This document shows positions 1 to 6,993 of a DNA stretch of 22,002 nt, in pieces; within the stretch, counting starts at the first letter, position 1, and every line of letters begins with the position of its first letter. The notes beneath the pieces were generated by a model, which was not told the DNA's origin, ran no database searches, and worked only from the letters and a program-made list of their open reading frames with translations. Position numbers and translations under genes: made by a program. The DNA lies in assembly GCA_023423415.1 (NCBI GenBank), contig JAFAFP010000279.1, positions 1 to 22,002 on the forward strand, in the 5' to 3' direction. The stretch is from Pseudomonadota bacterium. GTDB taxonomy: Bacteria; Pseudomonadota; Alphaproteobacteria; Rhizobiales; Xanthobacteraceae.

Positions 1-222
1 GCCGGTCCGTTCAAGGCCGACGAGTTCGAGGATCACTATGCAACGGCGCTGACGGAATTGGTGCAGACCAAGGTGAAGGGCCAAGCGATCCTCGCACCAC
101 CAGAAGCGGCACCCACGCGTACCGGCAAGGTCGTCAATCTGATGGAGGCGCTGAAGCGCAGCCTGGAAGGTGAAGCTGGGGCCAAGAAGAAACCGGCGAC
201 CCGGAAGAAGAAGACCGGCTAG
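1..222 (+). CDS. ku: Ku protein, C-terminal end (partial, runs off the left edge)
   Basis: Only the last 73 residues are present, open from base 1 to the TAG at 220-222. The segment reads FKADEFEDHYATAL..LVQTKVKG, then a linker, then VVNLMEALKRSL and a lysine-rich tail (KKKPATRKKK). This matches the end of bacterial Ku, where the core is followed by an 'F.D.YE.AL..LI..K..G' helix, a '(V)VDLMEALRRSL' motif and a basic extension that contributes to DNA binding. Ku binds double-strand DNA ends as a homodimer and recruits ligase LigD for non-homologous end joining; this is family knowledge. No ligD is visible downstream, because the next gene is convergent. The assignment rests on a short but characteristic piece. 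Confidence 0.85.
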   Translation, partial: AGPFKADEFEDHYATALTELVQTKVKGQAILAPPEAAPTRTGKVVNLMEALKRSLEGEAGAKKKPATRKKKTG

Positions 223-458
223 CGCCGGTTGCGGGTCTGCGGCTGATCGTTGGCAGGCAGGGTGCGAAGGCTGGCTTTCAACACCGCTTGCAGGCCGACC
301 GGACGATGATGTTTCTTCAGCAGATCGGCGAACGCCTCGTCAGCGAGGTCCTGCAGCGACAGTCCGCGTTCGCGCGCCAGCAAACCGATCGCCTGAAGCA
401 CTTCGGCTTTGAAAGCGATCCGCTTGTTGATTACCGCCGTGCCATCCGTCTTTACCAT
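219..458 (-). CDS. Small ribbon-helix-helix-like hypothetical protein (79 aa)
   Basis: The ATG at 458 is chosen because GGAG lies five bases before it; an in-frame start at 500 would add 14 residues without a visible ribosome site. The product begins MVKTDGTAVINKRIAFKAEVLQAI, a short strand followed by helices (LLARERGLSLQDLADEAFADLLKKH). This resembles small RHH/antitoxin-like DNA-binding proteins, but I cannot name a family. The C-terminal part is basic and probably disordered (ANDQPQTRNRR). Its stop overlaps the ku stop: the palindrome CTAG at 219-222 gives TAG to both convergent genes. No toxin partner is recognised beside it, so a toxin-antitoxin role is not claimed. Confidence 0.6.
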   Translation of the reverse strand: MVKTDGTAVINKRIAFKAEVLQAIGLLARERGLSLQDLADEAFADLLKKHHRPVGLQAVLKASLRTLPANDQPQTRNRR

Positions 459-471
459 ATGCGCTCCGCTG

Positions 472-743
472 CTATCTCCCGCCCGATACCTGATCCTCAA
501 CGGTGTACGCTCCGGCAGCGTTCCCGCCCGGTGCGATCGGCATCGTTCGAGATCGTAACTTGAGTGGTGTTAAGCCCGATGGCTCGGCCAGATCGGCGAT
601 CTGCATCCACAGTTCCGTGCGCCGCTGGCCGACCGCCACCGCCTGCTGCTACATGCGGAAGGCGTGAATATCTTCCTGATCAGCCTGCATCCGCGCCATG
701 ACATTCAGCGTGGTCTGGAGCCAGTCCCATTCGCGCCGGCCAT
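472..743 (-). pseudogene. Decayed small ORF behind the Rieske/FAD gene
   Basis: On the minus strand, directly after the reductase stop, one frame reads EWDWLQTTLNVMARMQADQEDIHAFRM, then a TAG at 649-651, then continues in the same frame QQAVAVGQRRTELWMQIADLA. Both sides of the stop look like one amphipathic helical protein, so a CAG-to-TAG change is a simple explanation. The only plausible ATG (743-741) overlaps the reductase stop as TGATG but lies in another frame; one missing C in the GGCCGGCGCG stretch would join them. I do not recognise the family. The 3' limit is uncertain: similarity to a real protein fades near 575, and the next in-frame stop is at 472-474. Coding status is inferred from composition alone. 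Confidence 0.35.
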
Positions 744-2266
744 CAGTCCACCCGGGAAAGCAGCTCTGTCTGATCGAGCGCTGCGCGGTCACGGCCGATG
801 GCGGCGACGGCGAGCGTGCGACCATCCTTGCGATAGCGGATGAGACAATCCCGTGCGGCGATATTGCCGTCGATATCGACGCTATCCCAGGACTGCGCAT
901 ACCCGACATAGCGGATCGTAACGTCGTAGTGGGCGCTCCAGAAGAACGGCACATCCCGGAACGACTTCCGTGCACCGAGCATGTTCTCGGCGGCGACCTG
1001 GCCCTGTCGTTCCGCGACTACCCAATGTTCGACGCGTCGAGACTCGCCGCTCCGTTCATCGCGCCAGCGCGCGACGTCGCCGGCTGCATAGATGTCAGGT
1101 ACGGATGTCTCCAGGCGCTCATCAACGAGAATGCCGCGCTCGACCTGAAGCCCAGCCGTCTCCGCAAGCGCCGTGCGGGGGCGTACCCCGGTGCCGATGG
1201 TGACCAGATCGGCGTCGAGCGTCGTCCCATTGTCGAGCGTCACGGCCTGTGGACCGATCGACGACAGCGACCTCTTGAAGTGGAATACGACACCGTGGTC
1301 CTCGTGCAGCGTCTTGATGAAGTCGCCGAGCTCTGACCCGAGCACCTTTTCGAGCGGCCGCGCGTCGAGCGAGACGACATGCACAGACAGCCCCCGGGTA
1401 CGCAGCGCAGCGGCGACCTCCAGCCCGATGAACCCCGAACCTAGGACAACAGCGCTCTTGGCGCTTTTTGCCCTCTCGATGATCGCACGGCTGTCGGCGA
1501 GAGAGCGAAGCGTGAAGACATGCGGGCGGTCGGCCCCCGAGATCGGCGGCCGTATAGGCTCAGCTCCGATTCCCAACAGCAAGCGATCAAAATGGAAGAC
1601 GCGACCGTCTGCCGTTGTTGCGGCGCGAGCGGCCACGTCGATGCGCGCGACGACAGTCTTCAGATGGAGGTCAATTTTCTGTTCGACGTAAAATGCCGCC
1701 GCGCGCAGCGGAATCCAGTCTTCCGACGCCTCGCCAGCGAGATAGTCTTTGGACAGGTTTGGGCGGTCGCAGGGCGTGTCGGCATCCTCGCTCAATAGGG
1801 TGAGGGCACCCTGGTAGCCGCGACGCCGCAGCATCTCGGCACAGGCAAACCCTGCTGCCCCGCCGCCGACGACAACGATGCTTTTTGGGTGCTCGGCAAG
1901 CGCCAACGCCGGTTGCCGCGTCGGCGTCACGCGCTCCCGCACGACGAAACGGCCGCCGACATGGTCGACCTTCCAGCACGCAATGGGATCGAAGGCCGGA
2001 GCGCCCACCGCCTTGCCGGTGCGCAGGGAAAAGCACGCGTGATGCAAGGGACAGCGCACGGTGTCGCCGGCAACGATGCCTTCGTCCAGCGCTCCGCTGT
2101 AGTGCGTGCATGTTGCACCGACGGCCAGCACCTCGTCGCCCACACGGGCCAGCAGGACGGCCGTCTCGCCGACATGGCCGCGCAGCATCGGCTTGCCGCC
2201 GAAATCGGCGAGCGTGACGCCTTTAGTCAGATCGGGGCCCTTGGTCTCCGCTCGATGCGATCCCAT
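743..2266 (-). CDS. Rieske [2Fe-2S] / FAD-NAD(P)H oxidoreductase fusion (507 aa)
   Basis: The ATG at 2266 follows GAGGAGAG at a good distance; longer in-frame starts upstream would overlap the sigma-factor gene. Residues about 12-110 form a Rieske domain with cluster ligands C53-T-H55 and C72-P-L-H75. Residues about 128-400 are a pyridine nucleotide-disulfide reductase-like module: FAD site VVVGGGAAGFACAEML (131-146), NAD(P)H site VVLGSGFIGLEVAAALR (273-289), and the second FAD motif DIYAAGDVARW. A C-terminal reductase domain follows. This is the AIFM3/ferredoxin-reductase-type architecture, expected to pass electrons from NAD(P)H to a partner iron-sulfur protein or oxygenase. No signal peptide is seen, so it is probably cytoplasmic. 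It lies 47 bases downstream of the ECF sigma gene on the same strand, so co-transcription is likely. No partner oxygenase is in the window. Confidence 0.88.
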   Translation of the reverse strand: MGSHRAETKGPDLTKGVTLADFGGKPMLRGHVGETAVLLARVGDEVLAVGATCTHYSGALDEGIVAGDTVRCPLHHACFSLRTGKAVGAPAFDPIACWKVDHVGGRFVVRERVTPTRQPALALAEHPKSIVVVGGGAAGFACAEMLRRRGYQGALTLLSEDADTPCDRPNLSKDYLAGEASEDWIPLRAAAFYVEQKIDLHLKTVVARIDVAARAATTADGRVFHFDRLLLGIGAEPIRPPISGADRPHVFTLRSLADSRAIIERAKSAKSAVVLGSGFIGLEVAAALRTRGLSVHVVSLDARPLEKVLGSELGDFIKTLHEDHGVVFHFKRSLSSIGPQAVTLDNGTTLDADLVTIGTGVRPRTALAETAGLQVERGILVDERLETSVPDIYAAGDVARWRDERSGESRRVEHWVVAERQGQVAAENMLGARKSFRDVPFFWSAHYDVTIRYVGYAQSWDSVDIDGNIAARDCLIRYRKDGRTLAVAAIGRDRAALDQTELLSRVD

Positions 2267-2313
2267 CTTAGTCTCTCCTCGACGAAACTGAGCGATGCCG
2301 GTGGTGCCTGCCG

Positions 2314-3027
2314 CTAGCGGCCTTCGGTCAACCCTTCTGCCGCCCCGCGCGCCAGAACGCCGGCGACGATGCGGTCGCACCGCGCACCATCGAAGGCGAA
2401 CGCTTCACCGAGGCCGGCATCGATTTCCTGAGCCAGGCCCTCCCGCAGCAGACTGCGAGCGCGGAAGAAGCGCGAGCGCACTGTGGCCTCCGGAATTTCC
2501 AACGCATGGGCCACTTCCTCAACGCTCATGTCTTCGACCGCTCGCAACACGAAGACGGTACGGAAGATGTCGGGTAGCTGATCGATTCGTGCTTCCAGGA
2601 GCTTGCGCATCTGGGCACGCATGACCGATCGCTCGGGGCTCCGATCGGGCTCATCGATCAGCGCCGCCTGAATTGCAGGATCGTTGGACGTCATGGCGGC
2701 CTCCAGCGGGATGATCTCGGCGCTCTTGCGCCGCCGGCGGCCGAGCGCTTCGTTGGTCGCGATACGCACCAGCCAGGTCGAAAGCTTGCTTTCGGAGCGA
2801 TAGGTACCCAATGCGCGCCACGCTCGCAGATAAGCCTCCTGAACGACATCCTCCGCTGCGGCGTCATCCCGCGTGATGCTGCGTGCCGTCCGGAACATCA
2901 GCTGATTGTGTCGTCGCATGATGATTTCGAAGGCCGCTCCGTCACCGCTTGCGGCGCGCGAGATCAATTCGGTCTCGGAAGTGGCTTGCGAGAGCGGGCT
3001 CATTGCCGGGCGGTGCAGAGATTGCAT
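2314..3027 (-). CDS. ECF-type RNA polymerase sigma factor (237 aa)
   Basis: The ATG at 3027 is preferred because GGAGG lies five bases upstream; the ATG at 3039 contains that ribosome site within its own codons. Sigma region 2 is clear (AFEIIMRRHNQLMFRTARSI..DAAAEDVVQEAYLRAWRAL..YRSESKLSTWLVRIATNEAL), followed by a linker and region 4 (LPDIFRTVFVLRAVEDMSVEEVAHALEIPEATVRSRFFRARSLLREGL) with its helix-turn-helix. A C-terminal tail of about 30 residues contains one cysteine (FDGARCDRIVAGVL). Regions 1.1 and 3 are absent, as in group-4 (ECF) sigma factors. No anti-sigma gene lies beside it; its neighbours are folE (55 bases upstream) and the Rieske/FAD reductase (47 bases downstream). This suggests control by a remote anti-sigma or by transcription, possibly in a redox stress response; that role is inference. 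Confidence 0.9.
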   Translation of the reverse strand: MQSLHRPAMSPLSQATSETELISRAASGDGAAFEIIMRRHNQLMFRTARSITRDDAAAEDVVQEAYLRAWRALGTYRSESKLSTWLVRIATNEALGRRRRKSAEIIPLEAAMTSNDPAIQAALIDEPDRSPERSVMRAQMRKLLEARIDQLPDIFRTVFVLRAVEDMSVEEVAHALEIPEATVRSRFFRARSLLREGLAQEIDAGLGEAFAFDGARCDRIVAGVLARGAAEGLTEGR

Positions 3028-3082
3028 CTTTGCCTCCATTCACTGAATTGGCATCTCGGTGCCCGTGTCGCCTATCAGGCGA

Positions 3083-3877
3083 TCAACCATCGCCATGGTT
3101 GCGCAAGCTCAGGAATTCTCGCCGAAGGTCGGGGTCCTTCAGAAAGGCGCCGCGCATGACCGAATTCGTCATCACCGACTGGTCGTCCCTTACGCCTCGC
3201 CACTTCATACAGAAGTGATCTGCCTCCATGACGACCGCCAGACCATCGGGCTTGATGCGCCGCTCAAGCTCGTCGGCGAGCATCACCACCGCCTCTTCCT
3301 GAATCTGCGGCCGGCTCATGATCCAATCACAGAGGCGGGCGTATTTCGACAGTCCAATCAGATCGGACGACACATTCGGCAGAACACCAACCCAGACTTT
3401 GCCTAAGATGGGACAAAGATGATGCGAGCAGGCGCTACGCACCGTCATCGGGCCAACGACCATCAACTCGTTGAGTTGTGATGCGTTCGGAAACGCGGTC
3501 ACCGCAGGTGTGTCGCGATAGCGGCCGGAGAACACCTCGTCGATAAACATTTTAGCAACCCGCCGGGCGGTGTCGCCGGTGTTGTGGTCGTGGTCGGTGT
3601 CGATCACGAGCGCCCGCAGCACGTCATGCATCCTGTCCGCCACTTCGGCGCGCAGTTCGTCGATCTCGCCGTCTTCGATGAAGGCGGCGATATTGTCATT
3701 GGCGCGGAATTGCTGTGCAGCCAGTTTCAATCGCGATCGGATCCGGGATGACGCGGCCGCTTCAACAGCGATGTCGTCTGGGACCAAGGTTGTGGCTCGC
3801 AGAGAGTGCAGCAACGTCGATCTCCTCGGAAAGATGCGTAGCAGGGTCAAGATGAGAGAGCGCCAGACGCCGGTCAC
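3083..3877 (-). CDS. folE: GTP cyclohydrolase I, divergent paralogue (264 aa from GTG)
   Basis: The FolE fold is recognised from MVVGPMTVRSACSHHLCPILGKVWVGVLP, LIGLSKYARLCDW, RPQIQEE and HFCMKWRGV...TNSVMRGAF. Zinc ligands are C150, H153 and C223, with H152 and H221 at the catalytic histidine positions by motif alignment to E. coli FolE. The usual C-E-H-H is C-S-H-H here, and the usual R after QVQE is E, so this is a divergent member. The enzyme converts GTP to dihydroneopterin triphosphate, the first step to folate and tetrahydropterins. The start is ambiguous: GTG at 3877 has only a cramped GAGGG, while TTG at 3814 (243 aa) has GAGGAG seven bases upstream and removes a poorly conserved N-terminus. 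It is first in an apparent operon with the ECF sigma and Rieske reductase genes. Confidence 0.88.
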   Translation of the reverse strand: MTGVWRSLILTLLRIFPRRSTLLHSLRATTLVPDDIAVEAAASSRIRSRLKLAAQQFRANDNIAAFIEDGEIDELRAEVADRMHDVLRALVIDTDHDHNTGDTARRVAKMFIDEVFSGRYRDTPAVTAFPNASQLNELMVVGPMTVRSACSHHLCPILGKVWVGVLPNVSSDLIGLSKYARLCDWIMSRPQIQEEAVVMLADELERRIKPDGLAVVMEADHFCMKWRGVRDDQSVMTNSVMRGAFLKDPDLRREFLSLRNHGDG

Positions 3878-3908
3878 CGGCCCTCGTCTCTTCTCATGCT
3901 CATTCGAT

Positions 3909-3932
3909 GCAGCGCGTCACTGCTGCGTTCCC
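3909..3932 (-). promoter_or_regulatory. Candidate promoter/operator region of the folE-sigma operon
   Basis: An inverted repeat GCAGC (3909-3913) / GCTGC (3922-3926) with an eight-base loop directly abuts GTTCCC (3927-3932), which reads GGGAAC on the minus strand, about 50 bases before folE. GGAAC is the usual -35 element of many alphaproteobacterial ECF promoters. I cannot see a convincing -10 (CGTT or TCTGA type) at the right distance, so this is only a candidate, for example for autoregulation by the ECF factor encoded downstream. Confidence 0.2.
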
Positions 3933-4096
3933 GAATTCCCAAACGGATTTTGGCGATTTTTTCTAAACCGCCGAAAAAAGCCAACACAGACAATGCTGGA
4001 AATGAAAAATGGCGCTCTCTTCGAGACGATGCGTACGATCATTCAGGTAGTTAGATATCCAAATTCAGCCTTAAGTTAGCACGTGTTTACAAGATC

Positions 4097-4801
4097 TTGC
4101 ATTGGATGACGGACGTCTGCGTGAGGAAGGAGTATGGGCCAACATGTGTGCCGATTGCGCCGTCTACTACGGAGCCGGCATCGGCTGGGGTAGAGCAGGA
4201 TCGTCCCGACGTCGTGCGGCGGCGTGAGCGCTGGAAGCGCCATCAGAAGCACATTGATCCGCAGCGTCTCATCTTCATCGATGAGACGTGGACGAAGACG
4301 AACATGGCACCGCTCCGAGGCTGGGCGCCGCGCGGTCGGCGCCTGCCCGGGAAGGCGCCTCACGGCCATTGGAGAACGATGACTTTCATCGCAGCCCTGC
4401 GTGTCGATCGGCTCGACGCTCCGTGCCTGTTCGACGGTCCGATCAATGGCGAAAGCTTCCTCGCCTATGTCGAGCAGGTGCTGCGGCCAGTGCTCAAGCC
4501 GGGCGACATCGTCGTCATCGACAATCTCGGCTCCCACAAGGGCAAGGCGGTCCGCGCCGCCATTCGTGCCGCCGGCGCGCACCTTCTCTTTCTGCCGCCC
4601 CCGGATCAAGTCCGGGGCAGGCTCTACTCGCCCGACCTCAATCCGATCGAGCAGGTCTTCGCCAAGCTCAAGTACGTCCTGCGCGAGGCCCAGCAACGAA
4701 CCGTCGACGGTGTCTGCCAGCACATCGCCGCGCTCATCCCACGCCTGCTGCCTGCTGAATGCGCCAACTACTTCAGAAACGCAGGATACACTTCAATCTA
4801 A
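4097..4801 (+). pseudogene. IS630-family transposase, 5'-truncated, with internal insertion
   Basis: From about base 4190 the product matches IS630 transposases: EQDRPDVVRRRERWKRHQ, then FIDETWTKTNMAPLRGWAPRG (first Asp), VVIDNLGSHKGKAVR (second Asp), and YSPDLNPIEQVFAKLK (catalytic Glu region), ending ANYFRNAGYTS. The N-terminal helix-turn-helix half (roughly 100-130 residues in the family) is missing, and residues before about 4180 do not align with the family. Eight extra residues, PDQVRGRL, sit between LPP and YSPDLNP, where the family normally reads LPPYSPDLNP; they come from an inserted palindrome. TGATCACGCTCTA at 4804-4816 is a plausible right end, but I find no inverted copy to the left. 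This is a dead element marking past insertion. The catalytic domain identity is confident; the annotated start is arbitrary. Confidence 0.85.
4599..4617. repeat. REP-like palindrome inserted in the transposase gene
   Basis: The sequence CCCCGGA-TCAAG-TCCGGGG has perfect seven-base arms around a five-base loop. It is part of a 24-base in-frame addition relative to the usual IS630 reading LPPYSPDLNP. Short palindromes built on CCGGATCAAGTCCGG are, from memory, abundant extragenic repeats in Bradyrhizobium-like genomes; finding one inside a coding frame is unusual. The family attribution needs a genome-wide count. Confidence 0.6.
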
Positions 4802-4816
4802 GATGATCACGCTCTA

Positions 4817-5208
4817 GGCGCCCACGGAGCGCTCTACTGAAGGTGGCGCATCCGCATCGGGGGCATCGGCGATTGTCAGTTCCTGTCGCCAAGGCGATGC
4901 CGGTCCGGCCGTTCATCGTGCCGGACCAAGTGGTTGCCTCCCTCTTGGCAGCGTGATCGCGGAAATCAATCACTACCATGCGGGGCCTTTTCATATCACG
5001 GACGCCGCGATCGGCGATCATCATGTCTCGGGCGTGTTCGACGCCAAGGATCAACGAGATGAGGGGCTCGTGGATGGGAGCGGTGCAACGGACGCATTCC
5101 CCGTCCCAGTGCTAGCTTGGAAGATCGCGGTGCACCACGGAAGGTCTAACGGTTCATCAGCGTGGCGGGGGATTGGACGACGGCCGTCGTGGCTATTGCG
5201 CGCGCCGT
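4817..5208. other. Intergenic stretch without a supportable gene
   Basis: About 390 bases separate the end of the IS630 remnant from the promoter of the GntR gene. A frame open from 4953 runs into the GntR gene, but its first 97 residues have no recognisable domain. An opposite-strand frame containing CPRCGC is also unconvincing. I treat the region as decayed DNA next to the IS remnant. Confidence 0.5.
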
Positions 5209-5237
5209 TTGACATAAAATTAAAAATACAAAATACT
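5209..5237 (+). promoter_or_regulatory. Sigma-70-type promoter giving a leaderless gntR transcript
   Basis: TTGACA (5209-5214, perfect -35) is followed by a 17-base AT-rich spacer and AATACT (5232-5237, four of six matches to TATAAT). Transcription would be expected to start about seven bases later, at or next to the ATG at 5244. No Shine-Dalgarno sequence precedes that ATG, which fits leaderless translation. The AT-rich spacer stands out against the GC-rich flanks and may include the autoregulatory operator. Confidence 0.5.
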
Positions 5238-5243
5238 AAACTC

Positions 5244-5975
5244 ATGATTGCCATCCAGAGGCACACACCGGAATTGGACAGCGGCGTGCAAATCGTGCGT
5301 CCGGCACTCCATGCAGAGGTCATTGAGCGTCTTCGCGACCTGATAGCTGAGGGTACGCTGCCCGAAGGCGAGCGACTCAACGAGAGAGTGCTGTGTGAGC
5401 GGTTCGGAATTTCGCGCACGCCTCTGAGGGAAGCTTTGATCGTGCTCCAAGGCGAAGGCCTGGTGACGCTGAGTCCACGCAAAGGGGCCTATGTCACGAA
5501 GATGAGTCTCGATCAGATCCGCGAAATCCTGGAACTGATCGGCGGGCTTGAGACAGTTGCCGCCGCGCTCACCTGTAAGCGATCCTCGACTGAGCAGATC
5601 GAAGACATCAAGGCACGCCACAACGCGATGGTCGGCTTTTTCAAGCGTGGCGATATGCTGGCCTATTTCAAGATCAATGAAAGTATTCATTTGGCGATCG
5701 TCGCGGCAAGCGGGAACAACGAGCTTGTACGGCTGCATGCGACCTTGCGGCGGCGGGTGGTGCGGGCTCTCTATTCGCCTCTCGTCAAACCTGAACGCTG
5801 GCGCGAATCCATAGCCGAGCACGAGGGATTCATCATCGCGCTGCAGAAGCGCGACGGTGCCCGCCTCGGAAAGCTACTTGCAGCGCACGCCTTGCGTACG
5901 TGGGAGGAAGTTCAAAAAATATCTGTCGGAAACATCCGCAATCTGAGTGGGAGGAACAATGTCACAATCACGTAA
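5244..5975 (+). CDS. GntR-family transcriptional regulator, FadR/FCD type (243 aa)
   Basis: Residues about 18-86 form the winged helix-turn-helix (LHAEVIERLRDLIAEGTLPEGERLNERVLCERFGISRTPLREALIVLQGEGLV..PRKGAYV). Residues about 93-220 are the all-helical FCD ligand domain. By motif, its metal/ligand residues are N145, H149 (INESIHLAI), H193 (AEHEGF) and H215 (LAAHAL). FCD regulators usually bind a carboxylate metabolite and repress neighbouring catabolic genes. The ATG at 5244 is chosen because it begins the conserved region and sits just after a promoter; longer in-frame readings add only non-conserved sequence. The 3' end overlaps the start of dctP by 17 bases, so regulator and transporter are almost certainly one transcript, with probable autoregulation. 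The ligand is unknown and presumably related to the TRAP substrate. Confidence 0.9.
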   Translation: MIAIQRHTPELDSGVQIVRPALHAEVIERLRDLIAEGTLPEGERLNERVLCERFGISRTPLREALIVLQGEGLVTLSPRKGAYVTKMSLDQIREILELIGGLETVAAALTCKRSSTEQIEDIKARHNAMVGFFKRGDMLAYFKINESIHLAIVAASGNNELVRLHATLRRRVVRALYSPLVKPERWRESIAEHEGFIIALQKRDGARLGKLLAAHALRTWEEVQKISVGNIRNLSGRNNVTIT

Positions 5976-6993
5976 TCTCGCAGCCAAGTTTGTATTCACC
6001 CGTCGCGGTCTGATGGCATCGACGGCTGCCTTGGTGGCCGCCCCTTATGTGGCGCGTGCGCAAAGCAAGGTTTCCATCCGACTGGCAGTCGGAGACCCCG
6101 GAAATTCATCAGTGGGCGTTACTGCCGCCAAGTTCGGTGAGCTGGCCGCCCAGAAGACGTCCGGCCAAGTCGCAGTTCAGGTATTTCCAGATGGCGTTCT
6201 GTTTGGCGGAGATCAAAATGCAGCCGTCAACCAGCTCGGCTCCGGTGCATTGCAAGCGTTGATCCTGAGCACAAACGTGTTTGCATCTTTTGAGCCTCGC
6301 ATGAACGCGATGAGCCTGCCATATCTCTTCGCGGATTACGGCGAACTTGAGCGCTATATGGTTGGCGATCCGGGTCAAACATTGCTGAAGTCACTTGACC
6401 GTCTCGGCATCAACGGTCTTGCCATGATGCTGAGGACTTTTCGTCATACGACGACGCGTGAGCAGCCGATTACGAAACAGGAAGACTTTCGCGGCCTCAA
6501 ACTGCGGGTACCCAACAATCAGCTGTTCGTGAAGTTTTTCCAGGCCGTCGGCGCGAACCCGACGCCAATGGCGTTCTCCGAAGTTTATACAGCGCTGCAG
6601 CTCAAGGCTATCGATGGGCAGGAGAATCCAGTCGAGGTTCCCCTCGCTAACCGCTTCTACGAGGTCCAGAAGCAATTGAACCTGACCGGTCATATCGGCG
6701 ACGGTTATATTCTCGCGGTCAACAAGGCGTTCTGGTCCGGACTGCCGGCCGACGTGAAGTCTGCTCTGGAGCAGGCGGCGCTGGAGACCGCCAAGTTTAA
6801 GATGCAGTACGACACCTCGGAGGAATCGAAGGTGATCGATCAACTCCGCAAACACGGCATGGCCGTGAATAATCTGGCGGAAGGTGAAAAGGCGAAGCTC
6901 CAGAAAATCAGCCTTGACCTCTATCCGCAATTCGAAAGCATGATCGGCAAGGACTTCCTGGCTTCCAGCCTCAAATTTCTTGGACGTTCATGA
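5959..6993 (+). CDS. dctP: TRAP transporter substrate-binding protein, DctP family (344 aa)
   Basis: The ATG at 5959 follows GGGAGGA; a GTG four codons earlier would itself contain that site. The N-terminus has a twin-arginine-like signal (FTRRGLMASTAALVAAPYVARA, cleavage probably after A34), so it may be exported folded by Tat. The mature protein has the DctP fold: IRLAVGDPGNSSVGVTAAKFGELAAQKTSGQVAVQVFPDG, AMSLPYLFADYGEL, the hallmark FRGLKLRVPNNQLFVKFFQAVGANPTPMAFSEVYTALQLKAIDGQENPV (with the substrate-carboxylate arginine of the 'LR.P' motif), and a C-terminal helix. It captures an organic acid or related solute in the periplasm for the DctQM permease. Its stop overlaps the dctQ start (ATGA). 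The substrate cannot be read from the sequence. Confidence 0.94.
   Translation: MSQSRNLAAKFVFTRRGLMASTAALVAAPYVARAQSKVSIRLAVGDPGNSSVGVTAAKFGELAAQKTSGQVAVQVFPDGVLFGGDQNAAVNQLGSGALQALILSTNVFASFEPRMNAMSLPYLFADYGELERYMVGDPGQTLLKSLDRLGINGLAMMLRTFRHTTTREQPITKQEDFRGLKLRVPNNQLFVKFFQAVGANPTPMAFSEVYTALQLKAIDGQENPVEVPLANRFYEVQKQLNLTGHIGDGYILAVNKAFWSGLPADVKSALEQAALETAKFKMQYDTSEESKVIDQLRKHGMAVNNLAEGEKAKLQKISLDLYPQFESMIGKDFLASSLKFLGRS

Noticed and set aside
1..500. Toxin-antitoxin module at the ku/RHH junction
   Set aside because: The small protein is only loosely RHH-like, and no toxin-like partner gene is adjacent.
698..1336. Long plus-strand open frame (212 codons) opposite the Rieske/FAD gene
   Set aside because: It is antisense to well-conserved FAD and NAD domains, has no recognisable domain and follows from high GC.
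3083..3877. A link between FolE and the molybdenum cofactor of the BisC-type enzyme
   Set aside because: Molybdopterin is made from GTP by MoaA/MoaC, not by FolE, and the two genes lie in separate transcription units more than 10 kb apart.
4773..5054. Minus-strand frame with a CPRCGC cluster that looks like a zinc ribbon
   Set aside because: The cluster lacks a second cysteine pair at proper spacing, the frame overlaps the end of the transposase, and no ribosome site is visible.
4953..5243. N-terminal extension of the GntR protein from 4953
   Set aside because: It would cross a strong promoter, adds 97 residues absent from the family, and has no ribosome site.
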